Positions 3,926 through 12,265 of a stretch of 23,655 nt of DNA are shown here, in pieces. This DNA comes from a virus. The position numbers and the translations under genes were made by a program. Position 1 is the stretch's first letter. Each line of letters begins with the position of its first letter. The stretch is from IMG/VR virus record IMGVR_UViG_3300020215_000140, positions 1-23,655 of that record, one strand, 5' to 3'. A model generated the notes under the pieces. It was given only the letters and a program-made list of their open reading frames with translations. It ran no database searches and had not been told where the DNA came from.

Positions 3926-5411
3926 ACGATCCGACGTGTCGCATATCAAACGGGCCCTTGCCCGCGCCTTGAAGGAAAAAGAGCGTGACCGCCAGGAAAA
4001 CAAGATCCGTTATTATCTGCCTGCTTGTCTGGCTCATTTTCCTAAGCGCTGTCCAAGCGATTGCCGTAGCTCTAAGCACCTGGCTTTCCATCAGTCTATG
4101 GCGCGGAATCGCTTTGTCTTTGGCGGAAATTCTAGCGGCAAGACCGTGATGGGACTGACGGAAATGGTGATTCGGATGAGTTTTCATAAGCATCCCTATA
4201 ACGGGCTCGACCTGCCACACCCGGCATTTCATCGCGTCGAATTTGAATCGTTCCGTAACTTGGAGTCCTATTATTTACCGCTGTTTAAAGAGTGGGTGCC
4301 GAAATCCCTGCTCATCAACGGGTCCTGGAGCGATTCATATAACGTCAAATACAACATTCTCCGCCTCAAAAATAACGATTCGCTCGATTATTTGTCCTAT
4401 GACATGGAAACGGGGAAGTTTGAATCCTCCACAATTCATGACATCTGGGCCGACGAGAAAATGCCGGAAGACGTTTACGATGCCAATCTCTCCCGTCTCC
4501 TGCGAACAGATGGCTATCTCTGGAATACCGTTACGCCCATTAACGGCATGCCCTGGATTATGACCCGCGTGTGGGGGGTGAACAACGAAAATACACAGTC
4601 TTGGGTGATTGATATGGACGAAAACCCGTATATCTCGAAAGCGGCCAAAGATCGGATCTTAAGCGAAATGTCGCCGGACGAACGCGAAGCCCGGAAATCC
4701 GGCCGGCCGATGCAATTTCAAGGGCTCGTCTACCCCCATGTGAACGAAGGCGTTCACATGTCGGATCGAAAACCGGAACCCTACTGGCCGCTCTATTTCT
4801 GCTTGGACGCGCACCCGCGGAAACCCGCCTTTGGGCTCTGGATCGCCGTGGCGCCGGACGAGTCGGTCTATTGCATCGACGAAATGGAATTGCGCGGCAC
4901 ACCCAAAGAGTTGGCCGAACATATCTTTCGCAAAGAGTATGACATCCGCCGCTGGATCGGCGGCGGACCGTTCCGGGGCGTGCAGAAACGGTGGATCGAT
5001 CTCTCGGCTATCGTGCAGGATTCGGATATTCAAATGAATTATGACTTGCTCGCGGAGTTTGCCAAATTGGGACTCCCGTTTAGTCAGGCGAACCGTTCCA
5101 GCGTCGGGTATACCATCGTTAAAAATTATCTCCAATACGACAAAGAAAAGCCCATCGGGGCGTTTAACCGGCCGATGCTCTATTTCTGCCGTAACCGCGT
5201 GCCGAAAACGTGGTTTTCCATGACGCACATCATTTACGACGAGTATAGATCCCGTACCGGGCGCGACCCGAAAGAAAAAGTCAAAGATTGGGGAAAAGAC
5301 CCCGCCGATTGCGTGCGCTATCTCTTGATCGAAAAGCCACGCTACCAGCTGCAAATGTCGGCGGTCAGCTACGGCGAACCGGGATTGGAGCGGTGCTATG
5401 TCCAGCGATAG
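3909..5411 (+). CDS. terL: Terminase large subunit (packaging ATPase and nuclease)
   Basis: Motor of DNA packaging, with an ATPase that translocates DNA and a nuclease that cuts the concatemer. TTG 3909 is preferred because GGAGG ends 5-6 nt upstream; GTG 3936 is an alternative. From TTG the protein has 500 aa, normal for the family. Walker A is GGNSSGKT (72-79). Walker B is IHDIWADE (176-183), with Asp-Glu as metal/catalytic pair. The coupling motif is VTPINGMPW (208-216). The RNase H-like nuclease begins near 290 with Asp300 in FCLDAHPR, and a late acidic site lies in KDPADCVRYL (463-472). The last 14 bp overlap the next gene. No truncation seen. Confidence 0.92.
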   Translation: MTPEPERSDVSHIKRALARALKEKERDRQENKIRYYLPACLAHFPKRCPSDCRSSKHLAFHQSMARNRFVFGGNSSGKTVMGLTEMVIRMSFHKHPYNGLDLPHPAFHRVEFESFRNLESYYLPLFKEWVPKSLLINGSWSDSYNVKYNILRLKNNDSLDYLSYDMETGKFESSTIHDIWADEKMPEDVYDANLSRLLRTDGYLWNTVTPINGMPWIMTRVWGVNNENTQSWVIDMDENPYISKAAKDRILSEMSPDEREARKSGRPMQFQGLVYPHVNEGVHMSDRKPEPYWPLYFCLDAHPRKPAFGLWIAVAPDESVYCIDEMELRGTPKELAEHIFRKEYDIRRWIGGGPFRGVQKRWIDLSAIVQDSDIQMNYDLLAEFAKLGLPFSQANRSSVGYTIVKNYLQYDKEKPIGAFNRPMLYFCRNRVPKTWFSMTHIIYDEYRSRTGRDPKEKVKDWGKDPADCVRYLLIEKPRYQLQMSAVSYGEPGLERCYVQR

Positions 5412-6237
5412 AAACGGCGTTTACATCGATCCAAACGTTGTCAATGACGTGGATCGTAAATTGCGCGCCGATGCCGCCGCCATGAATAGCATCGCCTCGG
5501 CCGCCTGGAACGATGCTTGGGGGATTCAGGAAGGGCCGTTGGGCGCGATTGCCAACCCCGGCCCGCGGATTCCCTGGTATAAACGAAACCGTCCGCAGCC
5601 CGCGCCCCAAGTCGCGCCCCAAGTCGCGCCGGCGCCGGCGGTCACGCCCACGGCCAATATCGGGTTTAGCCTGAACAAGATCTTTCGCGCCGATATCTTT
5701 GCCTGGATCAAGCAAGCCCCTAGCGGTTGGGCGGATGTCATTGTCGCCAATCCAACGATCTGGCGGAATCGGGGCGACGGCTGGTCATGTGAACTCGGGT
5801 TCGAACGCACCCGCTATGAATACGACGGGAAATTGATGAGTCTTGCGGCCGAGTTTGCCCGCGTTGCCCGGCCGACGGCGCATTTGTTCCTGTTAGGGAC
5901 GGGAAACATCCCCAAACTGAAGGAATTCGGCTGGAAAATTTTCGAAGAAATCCATCCGACAGTCGGCGATCATTTTCTCTGGCATTACACCCGCGCCAAG
6001 GCCAAGCCAAGCGTCGAAGTCCCGCCGTGCGATCTTGTTCCCGTCGAAAATTACCCCTATCCGGTGATTCACCCGGAATGTATCGAAGCGCTTTTGGCGT
6101 CCAGCGCCATGGAAGGCGCGACCGTTTTCGCCCCGTTTGCTGGGTCGGGATCGATCTGTCGTCAGGCAAAGGCCATGAGAATGTTCTATGTCGGCGTGGA
6201 AAAGGGCAATTGGGAGGAATTATGGACGGGCCTATAG
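5398..6237 (+). CDS. Degenerate DNA methyltransferase-like protein
   Basis: 279 aa, starting at ATG 5398 with GGAG 8 nt upstream, overlapping the terminase end by 14 bp. Residues about 110-270 follow the permuted (beta-class) amino-methyltransferase order. A motif IV-like ADVIVANPTIW (112-122) comes first and a motif I-like VFAPFAGSGS (243-252) comes last, followed by FYVGVEK (263-269), as in DPFxGSGT...xGIE. Two key positions differ: the catalytic (D/N/S)PPY is NPTIW, and the Asp of DPF is Ala247-less APF. Catalysis is therefore doubtful, though SAM or DNA binding may remain. The N-terminal 90 residues are unrelated, with a Pro/Ala linker (68-83). It may be a modifier lost to activity or a structural or regulatory reuse in packaging. 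Confidence 0.6.
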   Translation: MSSDRNGVYIDPNVVNDVDRKLRADAAAMNSIASAAWNDAWGIQEGPLGAIANPGPRIPWYKRNRPQPAPQVAPQVAPAPAVTPTANIGFSLNKIFRADIFAWIKQAPSGWADVIVANPTIWRNRGDGWSCELGFERTRYEYDGKLMSLAAEFARVARPTAHLFLLGTGNIPKLKEFGWKIFEEIHPTVGDHFLWHYTRAKAKPSVEVPPCDLVPVENYPYPVIHPECIEALLASSAMEGATVFAPFAGSGSICRQAKAMRMFYVGVEKGNWEELWTGL

Positions 6238-6365
6238 AAACGGCAGCGGACGTCTTTTTATGCGCGCTTTTTCTCATTTCGTTGATGATTCTTTTTCCGT
6301 TGGCGCTCCTTTTTGCGGGATGCGACCTCCTATATCAGACGTTTAAGCGCGGATGCTCGATTTAG
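6222..6365 (+). CDS. Small membrane protein, 47 aa
   Basis: ATG 6222 has a strong GGGAGGAATT site immediately upstream and lies within the end of the methyltransferase-like gene (16-bp overlap). After an acidic start (MDGPIETAAD) a 23-residue hydrophobic stretch, residues 11-33, forms a single membrane helix. A short basic tail (FKRGCSI) should stay in the cytoplasm. Size and layout would suit a small phage membrane protein such as a holin-like factor, but most holins have two or three helices and no endolysin is adjacent, so I leave it unnamed. Confidence 0.6.
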   Translation: MDGPIETAADVFLCALFLISLMILFPLALLFAGCDLLYQTFKRGCSI

Positions 6366-6727
6366 TTCTGCCATCGCGCTATCAGCGACGCCGGTCGGCC
6401 AAAGTTCGACCGGACCGGTTCCGTGGGTTCGCCAAGCATATTCCTTGCGGCGGCGCAGCGTTTTGGTTTACGCGCTTTGGGAAAGCGTGGTTTGACCTGA
6501 ACTCTTCAGAAATCTTTTTTGAAGACGGGCAGATCAAGCTCCTGAACCGGCCGATTGAAGAATACCGCTGCCCGCATTGCCGTCAATCGTTAGAGGGAAA
6601 AGCGTTAAGACTTATAAAGATCATTCAAGATGACGAAGCGGACGCGATTCACGCGCAAGCCCATCGGAAAGTGCCGGTTGGGCAGGTCTGTTCTTTGTGC
6701 GGAGACCGGAAAAAGGGGAGCGCGTGA
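6353..6727 (+). CDS. Zinc-ribbon hypothetical protein, 124 aa
   Basis: Starts at ATG 6353, overlapping the previous stop by 13 bp; the ribosome site is weak and translation is probably coupled. The N-terminus is very basic (QRRRSAKVRPDRFR, about 11-24). An FxxD/WFD beta-like segment follows (about 37-60). Two CxxC knuckles, Cys73/Cys76 (YRCPHC) and Cys113/Cys116 (VCSLCG), are split by a helical insert. It probably binds one zinc. No family recognised. It sits in the packaging operon between the small membrane protein and a coiled-coil protein. Confidence 0.6.
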   Translation: MLDLVLPSRYQRRRSAKVRPDRFRGFAKHIPCGGAAFWFTRFGKAWFDLNSSEIFFEDGQIKLLNRPIEEYRCPHCRQSLEGKALRLIKIIQDDEADAIHAQAHRKVPVGQVCSLCGDRKKGSA

Positions 6728-7104
6728 AGTGGTCGGATGAAGTGCGTCTCATTGACGAACTGCTCAAGCGCGTGACCAATTTGGGCGCGGTGGTCGAGCG
6801 GGACATCACGCAGCTGGAAAGCCGGAAAACAACGCTTGAAAATGCCATTGCGAACCTGGAATCCGATTATGAATTGCTCCGGGCGCGAAACGAAAACGCC
6901 AACAAAGAATTTAAGAAGTCGATTCAGATGGATTTGCAGAACCTCGAAGAAAGTAAGCGCCGCGTGCAGCAGCGCGAAAAACTTCTCATCGAGAAAGAAA
7001 AGGAAATCGGCCGGTTAAAGGCCGAATTAGAAAATCATGTCGCCGACGCGCAAGCGACCCGGCGACAAATGGAATCGGTAGGGAGGAACCATGCCAGAAA
7101 ATAG
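6724..7104 (+). CDS. Coiled-coil protein, 126 aa
   Basis: GTG 6724 is preferred: AAAAGGGGAG lies 4 nt upstream and the start overlaps the previous stop in a GTGA arrangement. Apart from a short N-terminal helix (KWSDEVRLIDELLKRV) nearly all of the chain, about residues 20-115, is a highly charged coiled coil (Glu, Lys, Arg, Gln with Leu/Ile at heptad spacing). No Cys, no membrane segment and no catalytic motif are visible. It might be an assembly or scaffold-like factor, but a true scaffold candidate sits later at 10154. Function unknown. Confidence 0.6.
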   Translation: MKWSDEVRLIDELLKRVTNLGAVVERDITQLESRKTTLENAIANLESDYELLRARNENANKEFKKSIQMDLQNLEESKRRVQQREKLLIEKEKEIGRLKAELENHVADAQATRRQMESVGRNHARK

Positions 7105-7363
7105 CTCGTCAGCGACACACAAAATGATGGACGGTCCCGCGCCCAAGGCGAAAAAGAGCTTGATCAGCGAAACGGGGAAAACAGGGGATCTGGGCGCGAT
7201 GTCGCCGGCCCTTAAAGCGGTAGGCGTTGAGCCGAACACGGGCAAAGCTCGCATTACGACCGCCGCCAAGTCCGGCGACGGATTTTCCGGGATTTATCCG
7301 GAAACGCCGGCCGGTAAACCGGGGAAAACCTTTATCAATACGGGCGCTCTGAAGAATGGCTAG
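7091..7363 (+). CDS. Hypothetical protein, 90 aa, low complexity
   Basis: ATG 7091 follows a strong GGGAGG site with 4-nt spacing and overlaps the coiled-coil gene by 14 bp. The product is rich in Gly, Lys, Thr, Ala and Pro (for example APKAKKS, SETGKTGDLG, PAGKPGKT) and looks disordered. No cysteines, no motif. Similar basic, flexible proteins occur next to portal genes in many phages, but no role can be assigned. Confidence 0.6.
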   Translation: MPENSSSATHKMMDGPAPKAKKSLISETGKTGDLGAMSPALKAVGVEPNTGKARITTAAKSGDGFSGIYPETPAGKPGKTFINTGALKNG

Positions 7364-7526
7364 GCTGACGGATTTCGTTAAGCCGAAAGTCTCTTTCAAA
7401 AAAGGGACAAAAGCGTTTAAAAAGCGCAAGCGCATCGCGGAAGGAATTGCGCGCCGGAATCCGGTCATGCCAATCGACCGGAAGTTCCGGCTGGCGACGG
7501 CGGCGGTAAAAAAACATGAGTATTGA
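7356..7526 (+). CDS. Small lysine/arginine-rich protein, 56 aa
   Basis: ATG 7356 overlaps the preceding stop by 8 bp, and its own stop lies 11 bp inside the portal gene, so it fits the overlap style of the operon. The peptide is strongly basic, with KAFKKRKRIAEGIARR at about 19-34 and further Lys/Arg to the end. It could bind nucleic acid or act as an assembly peptide. No family recognised. Confidence 0.5.
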   Translation: MARLTDFVKPKVSFKKGTKAFKKRKRIAEGIARRNPVMPIDRKFRLATAAVKKHEY

Positions 7527-9675
7527 ACGCGAAACGCTAAACCTTTCCAGCTTGCCGGTTGAAGAACGGGCGCTTGGCGTCGAAGTACGGCTAAACCCGG
7601 CGGAGGAGCAGGAACTCTCCAACTATATCCGGTCTTCCTACACGGAAATGAAGTCCGACCGGACCAGCCTGGAAATGGAATGGGCGGACAATCTCCAACG
7701 CTACGAAGCGGTCTTGCCGAAACCAATGGGGCCGTGGCCGGGTTCCAGCGATATTCGCCCGCCGCTCTCGCGGGTTGTCACGGACACGTTATGCGCCCTT
7801 TGGATGAACTCGCTTTTTGGCAATCGTTCCAAAGTGCGCGCCAATCCCATCGGGCCGGACGATATCGCGAAGGCGCGCAAAAACGAAGAGTTTGCCCGTT
7901 ACGTGCTGGATAACGAGGTTCTATTCTATGACGTGATGGACCGGGCGACCGCGCAATTTCTCGGGCCGACGGGAAATGCGTTCTTAGAACCCCGTTACGT
8001 CGTTGAAAAAGAGCTTCGCGAAGAACGGGTTATGGAAGAAATTGAAGACCCCATGGACCCGGCCGCGCCTAAACAGCGCGTGGAACGGGTCGATGAGTAT
8101 GAGGAAACGGTTTTCGACGGTGTGCGGGTGGACCTTATTTCCGCAGAGCATATTTTCGCGCCGGGCGCGCCTTATGCCTCGGCGCAAGAAGCGGCCGAAC
8201 GCGATATTTTGATCAAGCTCATGCCACAAACCGTCGAAGAAATACGGCGTAAAGCCAAAGGGAAACGGCCGAAATACCATAACGTCGATCTCCTGGATCT
8301 TCTCATGGCGACGGAAACGAAGTCGCACATGACCTACGCCAAGGAGAAAGTCGACCATATCACGAAAGAGTATTTAAAAGGCCGTCGCGTGGTGAATACC
8401 GCGGAAGCCTATCTCTGGTGGAACGTCCCAGGGTCCGGCGACCAGCGCGAGCAGCGCATCATTGTGACCCTTGATATCGATACAGGGATCATTTTCCGGG
8501 TCATTAAGGGCCGCTGTCGTATCGTGCATATAAAGCCGTATCCGGTGCCGGGCCGGTTTTGGGGCCGGTCCCCCATTTCCATTGTGAAGCCCATTCAAAA
8601 GAACATTGATGCCGTGGTTAACCAATTTATCGACGCGGGAACGATTGCCAATCTGCCGGTCGGGTTTTACCGCGCCGGGGGAACCTTTAACCCGCAAATG
8701 TTCAGCCTGACGCCGGCGCACATGTACCCGGTGGAAAATCCGGGAGATGTCGCCTGGGCCCCAACGCCCAAGCCGGATAATTCCCTGCCTGTCATCGAGC
8801 AATTAATGTGGCAATACATCGAACGGCTGTTCGGGTTGAACGAAATCATTCAAGGCGCGGGCTCGCGCAATATCACGACCGCGACGGAAGCGATTGAAGT
8901 GTCCCGCCGCGCCGCCGTGAAGTTTGGCGCGCCGTTCCAACGGACCATCCATCAACTGAACCCGCTGCTTCAGCATATCCACGACCTCAACTACGAATTT
9001 GCGCCGGAAGAGAAAACCTATCGTGTGATTGGACGGGACGGTCTGCCCGTTTTCAATAAATACACGCGGGAAGACTCCAAGGCGCGATTAAATTACGCCT
9101 TTGAAGTGGAGACGATCTTCGACGAGCAATTGGCCCGAGACACCATGCTCTTGGCCTATCGCATGTGGCGCACGGACCCGCAAGTGATGTTAAACCGGGC
9201 GTCGCTGTACCGCTTCACGCGGGACGCCATGGAAGCGATTATCGGGGATTCTTCGCCGTATTTGCCGGTGCCCGAAGAAGCCAAATTGCCAAGCGCCGAA
9301 GAAGCCATTCAGCTTCTTTTGTCCGGCGAGCGGGTAGACCCGAAACCGGGCATCGACGCCGAAAATTACGTGCGCGTTTTGGCCGCCTTTATCGATAGCG
9401 CCGAGTTCCAGCAGCTTCGCAACGATCAGCAGCGGGCGATTTTCGCCTTTTTTGCCAAGGTGAAGTTCATGCTGGAAACGTTCGAAAAGTTCAACCTGAA
9501 TATGGACGGGAAATTTGACGGGCTGATGGAATCCATGGCCGGCAGTTTACCGCAGATGAGCGTCGGTAAAAACCCGTCTAGCACGTTCAATAACGTCCGC
9601 ATGGGACCGGGCCGACAAGGGGGAATGAATGCTGAACTTTCTTCGCAAATGCAAGGCATCGTCGGCGCCCGATAG
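7516..9675 (+). CDS. Portal protein
   Basis: Twelve-subunit head vertex protein through which DNA enters and leaves and to which terminase and tail adaptor bind. At 719 aa it is the large podovirus/P22-type size. The N-terminus has the typical helix 'YTEMKSDRTSLEMEWADNLQRYEA' in outline (about 42-65). It is followed by a WPGSSDIRPPLSRVVTDTL region (about 74-92) and NRSKVRANP (about 103-111). These are features shared by portal proteins of this group. A long charged insertion sits at about 165-200 (EERVMEEIEDPMDP). The stem-like middle includes PYPVPGRFWGRSPISIVKPIQ (near 340-360), and helical segments follow to the C-terminus. It is preceded by terminase and followed by head genes, as expected. 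The 3' end overlaps the next gene by 47 bp. Confidence 0.88.
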   Translation: MSIERETLNLSSLPVEERALGVEVRLNPAEEQELSNYIRSSYTEMKSDRTSLEMEWADNLQRYEAVLPKPMGPWPGSSDIRPPLSRVVTDTLCALWMNSLFGNRSKVRANPIGPDDIAKARKNEEFARYVLDNEVLFYDVMDRATAQFLGPTGNAFLEPRYVVEKELREERVMEEIEDPMDPAAPKQRVERVDEYEETVFDGVRVDLISAEHIFAPGAPYASAQEAAERDILIKLMPQTVEEIRRKAKGKRPKYHNVDLLDLLMATETKSHMTYAKEKVDHITKEYLKGRRVVNTAEAYLWWNVPGSGDQREQRIIVTLDIDTGIIFRVIKGRCRIVHIKPYPVPGRFWGRSPISIVKPIQKNIDAVVNQFIDAGTIANLPVGFYRAGGTFNPQMFSLTPAHMYPVENPGDVAWAPTPKPDNSLPVIEQLMWQYIERLFGLNEIIQGAGSRNITTATEAIEVSRRAAVKFGAPFQRTIHQLNPLLQHIHDLNYEFAPEEKTYRVIGRDGLPVFNKYTREDSKARLNYAFEVETIFDEQLARDTMLLAYRMWRTDPQVMLNRASLYRFTRDAMEAIIGDSSPYLPVPEEAKLPSAEEAIQLLLSGERVDPKPGIDAENYVRVLAAFIDSAEFQQLRNDQQRAIFAFFAKVKFMLETFEKFNLNMDGKFDGLMESMAGSLPQMSVGKNPSSTFNNVRMGPGRQGGMNAELSSQMQGIVGAR

Positions 9676-10033
9676 CGCGTTGAGCGCGGCGCATTTAGCG
9701 TTGCTCGAGCGCCTCTTTGGAGCGGAGGAGGGGAAGAAGCATTTATTGAACGTCGTGGCCCCCGTGTCGCCGGACGCCGAGACGGTGTTAAAAGACGCGG
9801 CCGCCGTGGAATTGACCGTGCATGGGGCGGGGTATCGGCTGCTTGAGCGAGCCGTTTGGTACAGGCTCCTTACGGCATTGCGGAAATCGCTGGCGAGTAC
9901 GTCTCTTTCGGAGCGTGAAGCGGCGCGCCAACAGGTGTTAGCCTATTTGGCGGTGTTGCATCTGCCGTATGAGATGCGGTATGCGGCGGATGCGATTAAG
10001 CAAGCGAACGAATTAGCCAAAGCACAGTCGTAG
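9629..10033 (+). CDS. Hypothetical post-portal protein, 134 aa
   Basis: ATG 9629 lies inside the portal C-terminus with AAGGGGG five nt upstream. The product is all-helical in appearance. A short basic start (MLNFLRKCK) is followed by Leu/Ala-rich helices (ALSAAHLALLERLFG, RLLERAVWYRLLTALRKSL, AARQQVLAYLAVL) and ends LAKAQS. There is one Cys and no membrane segment. It is the last gene before the intrinsic terminator. Genes of similar size follow the portal in many phages, but I cannot name this family. Confidence 0.6.
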   Translation: MLNFLRKCKASSAPDSALSAAHLALLERLFGAEEGKKHLLNVVAPVSPDAETVLKDAAAVELTVHGAGYRLLERAVWYRLLTALRKSLASTSLSEREAARQQVLAYLAVLHLPYEMRYAADAIKQANELAKAQS

Positions 10034-10056
10034 CTCTTTTCATCATCGTCGTAAGC

Positions 10057-10106
10057 AAAGCGGGCAAGTTCAGGTGCCTGAACCATCTGAACCGCCCGCT
10101 TTTTTT
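10057..10106 (+). terminator. Intrinsic terminator after the packaging operon
   Basis: AAGCGGGC (10058-10065) pairs with GCCCGCTT (10094-10101), followed by a T-tract through 10106. Inside is a second perfect stem, GTTCAGG/CCTGAAC (10068-10074, 10077-10083). It lies 24 bp after the last stop. No promoter is visible in the 47 bp before the scaffold gene, so readthrough or antitermination may feed the capsid genes. Confidence 0.88.
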
Positions 10107-10153
10107 ATGCCGATTTAATTCGCCGTGGCGGCGTTAAGGCCAAAGGAGAAGTC

Positions 10154-10867
10154 ATGGAACAACCAACTGGCGTGAATGGCACGGAATCGCCAACCGATGA
10201 TCGCGGGGTTCCCTTGCGGAACCTCCAAGCGGAGATGTCACGAAAGATGCAGGAGTTGGACGAAAAGTTGACCCGGAATCTGGAAGCAATTCAGCAAAAG
10301 CTGGAAGCGTTTCAGACGGAACCTGAACCGGCGGAAGTGCCCCAGGGGTTGCCGTATGACCCTCGGGAGGAGCTGACCAAAATATCACGCGATCCACGGC
10401 GTTATGTGGACGACTCTATTAAACCGCTTCAGGAACGGATTGACCGTACCGAGAAAGAGAAAGAAGCGTTAAGGACCGAACTGGTCCGCCTTCGATGGGA
10501 ACAGCAGGAAAAAGTCATCGCTGAGGCCGAAGGAAAGAAGCGCTGGGACGATCTTCCCCGCGATTTTCAATCCAGCCTCATCAGCATCTTGAAGGAGCGG
10601 AATTGGGTGGATAACCCGTCACGCGCCTGGGATGCCTATGAACTGCTCAAAGCCCGCGAAGCGCAAAAAGTTCGTGAAGAACCGGAACGCTTGGAACGTA
10701 TCGACCTCGCGCAATCCGAAGGGTCCGGGCGTGTTTCGGGAAAGACACCCGTTAGAACATTAACACGCGAGCAACTGTCCGTCTTAGCGGCCGATCCGCG
10801 CAACAAGGAAAACATGAAACTTCTCGATCAAGTTCAAAAGGGACAAATAAAAGTCGAAGGATACTAA
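10154..10867 (+). CDS. Predicted head scaffolding protein
   Basis: 237 aa from ATG 10154, with AAAGGAG 5-6 nt upstream. The protein is highly charged and mostly helical. A disordered N-terminus is followed by an amphipathic coiled region (about 26-60), a Pro/Glu linker (about 58-72), and a second coiled stretch (about 85-125, ERIDRTEKEKEALRTELVRL). A C-terminal part (about 190-237) has LTREQLSVLAADPRNKENMKLL and ends basic, as scaffold C-termini that bind coat protein often do. It lies directly upstream of the capsid genes, the normal scaffold position. No protease is visible next to it. Assignment from composition and position, not from a motif. Confidence 0.65.
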   Translation: MEQPTGVNGTESPTDDRGVPLRNLQAEMSRKMQELDEKLTRNLEAIQQKLEAFQTEPEPAEVPQGLPYDPREELTKISRDPRRYVDDSIKPLQERIDRTEKEKEALRTELVRLRWEQQEKVIAEAEGKKRWDDLPRDFQSSLISILKERNWVDNPSRAWDAYELLKAREAQKVREEPERLERIDLAQSEGSGRVSGKTPVRTLTREQLSVLAADPRNKENMKLLDQVQKGQIKVEGY

Positions 10868-10880
10868 GGAGGTGTTTTTC

Positions 10881-11378
10881 TTGAAAGCTCTTTTAAAGGT
10901 CTTTGCGGTAGCGGCGTTTATCACGCTCGTTACCAAGCCTCTCATGGCAGAGCAATACATCATCCCGCAGGACAGCGTTGGGCAAATCCCAGGCGATATC
11001 AGTCTTGTCGGCGTCGATGTTATTGACGCGACAGGCACCCGGAACTACGGCATTACAAGCCCGGTGATTCTGTACGGCGTGTGTGTTTCAAGCGACGTGG
11101 TGACGAACTACGCCCAGCTGCGAGACACCGACACGTTGAACAGCACATCGGACATTGCGATGACCGTATTTCCTGATGGTCAATCGACCAACGCCGCGCA
11201 AACCCTCTGTACACGATTGCCCGCTCCGGTCATTTTCCGGAACGGTCTTTCGATTACGTTGGGCAATGCGGTCGGTTCGACGACCAAGGGACGCTGGCAA
11301 TTCTTTGTCCGGCGCAGGCTCATTGGAAACGCACGCGGGACCGATACGTCGTTTAGCGCGACGTCGGCCAGCGACTAA
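10881..11378 (+). CDS. Structural-module protein with signal peptide, 165 aa
   Basis: TTG 10881 is chosen because AAGGAGG sits 8 nt upstream; a GTG at 10872 would abut the ribosome site. The N-terminus MKALLKVFAVAAFITLV followed by TKPLMA then EQ is a classic Sec signal peptide (basic n-region, hydrophobic core, Ala at -1, cut near residue 23). The mature part (about 140 aa) is Thr/Ser/Val-rich and beta-like, with two cysteine sites (YGVCVSS, TLCTRL) that could form a disulfide. The C-terminus has WQFFVRRRL. It lies between scaffold and major capsid gene, where a decoration or head-fibre protein is usual. Export of such a protein would be unusual. Confidence 0.65.
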   Translation: MKALLKVFAVAAFITLVTKPLMAEQYIIPQDSVGQIPGDISLVGVDVIDATGTRNYGITSPVILYGVCVSSDVVTNYAQLRDTDTLNSTSDIAMTVFPDGQSTNAAQTLCTRLPAPVIFRNGLSITLGNAVGSTTKGRWQFFVRRRLIGNARGTDTSFSATSASD

Positions 11379-11395
11379 GGGAGGTGAATTAACAC

Positions 11396-12220
11396 ATGGG
11401 AGAGTTTACAGCTACTACAGCAGCGGCCTATTTGCCGGATGTCTGGTCAGCAAAAGTATTTGAGAATGCGTATGAAGACGTGCTCATTTCTGATCTCGTC
11501 GTCTCGTTAGATGCGGAAGTGGCGAGCTATGGCGATGTCGTCCATATGCCCGTCATGGCGTCTCTATCGACCGCAACCAAATCAGCTGATACGGACGTGA
11601 CATTTACGGCCAACACGGACACGGATACTACCGTGACCGTGAATACATACGAGTATGTGGCGGTCGCCATTACGCTCGAAGTGATGAAGAAGGCGAAGTA
11701 TGACTTGCCGGGCTTGAACCAGAAGGCGATGGGCAAAGCCATTGGCAACCGGTGGGACGCACAAATCGCCGGGTTGTACTCGGGATTAAGCCAGTCAGCC
11801 GGCACGGCCGGCGGCGGCTTTACCGATGCTGCGCTCATTGAAGCCGTTCGGCTTCTTGACGTGGCTAACGCGCCGGATGAGGATCGCAATCTGGTACTTC
11901 ATCCGTCGGCCTGGGCGGACTTCATCGGCATCGAGAAGTTCTACAACTCCGCGACGTTCCCGCAACAGAAAATCCTGTCGAAGAACCAAGTAGCGGAAGT
12001 GTATGGGTTGAAGGTTTTCAAATCCAACAACATTTCCACCTCTGGAACAACTGAACGCAACCTGGTGTTCCACCGGGAAGCCTTTGGTCTGGCGCGATCC
12101 ATCAAGATCGACGTCATGATGCAGGACATGGCGCGGGCCGGCCGGAAAGAAATCGTCGCCTATACCCTCTACGGGTACGGCGAAATCCGTGACGCTTTCG
12201 GCGTGACGGTCCTGAGCTAA
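11396..12220 (+). CDS. Major capsid (coat) protein
   Basis: 274 aa, HK97-fold coat protein by position and pattern. It starts at ATG 11396 after GGGAGGTGAATTAACAC (long spacing of about 12 nt). The N-terminal FTATTAAAYLPDVWSAKVFENAYEDVL style opening, a middle 'GDVVHMPVMASLS' strand (about 47-59), and a 'PDEDRNLVLHPSAWADF' loop (about 160-176) are typical of P22-like coat proteins in environmental podoviruses. So is the C-terminal YTLYGYGEIRDAFGVTVLS. No signal peptide. It is followed by a very stable hairpin (12240-12265), in line with high expression. Confidence 0.85.
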   Translation: MGEFTATTAAAYLPDVWSAKVFENAYEDVLISDLVVSLDAEVASYGDVVHMPVMASLSTATKSADTDVTFTANTDTDTTVTVNTYEYVAVAITLEVMKKAKYDLPGLNQKAMGKAIGNRWDAQIAGLYSGLSQSAGTAGGGFTDAALIEAVRLLDVANAPDEDRNLVLHPSAWADFIGIEKFYNSATFPQQKILSKNQVAEVYGLKVFKSNNISTSGTTERNLVFHREAFGLARSIKIDVMMQDMARAGRKEIVAYTLYGYGEIRDAFGVTVLS

Positions 12221-12239
12221 TTGGGGGCCTTTCTCACTG

Positions 12240-12265
12240 GGGGGCGGGGAGCAATCCCCGTCCCC
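12240..12265 (+). other. Very stable GC hairpin after the capsid gene
   Basis: An 11-bp stem, 12240-12250 with 12255-12265, including one G-U pair and a GCAA (GNRA-type) tetraloop. It begins 20 bp after the capsid stop. No T-run follows, so it is more likely to stabilise the 3' end of the capsid message or attenuate downstream expression than to terminate transcription on its own. Confidence 0.7.
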
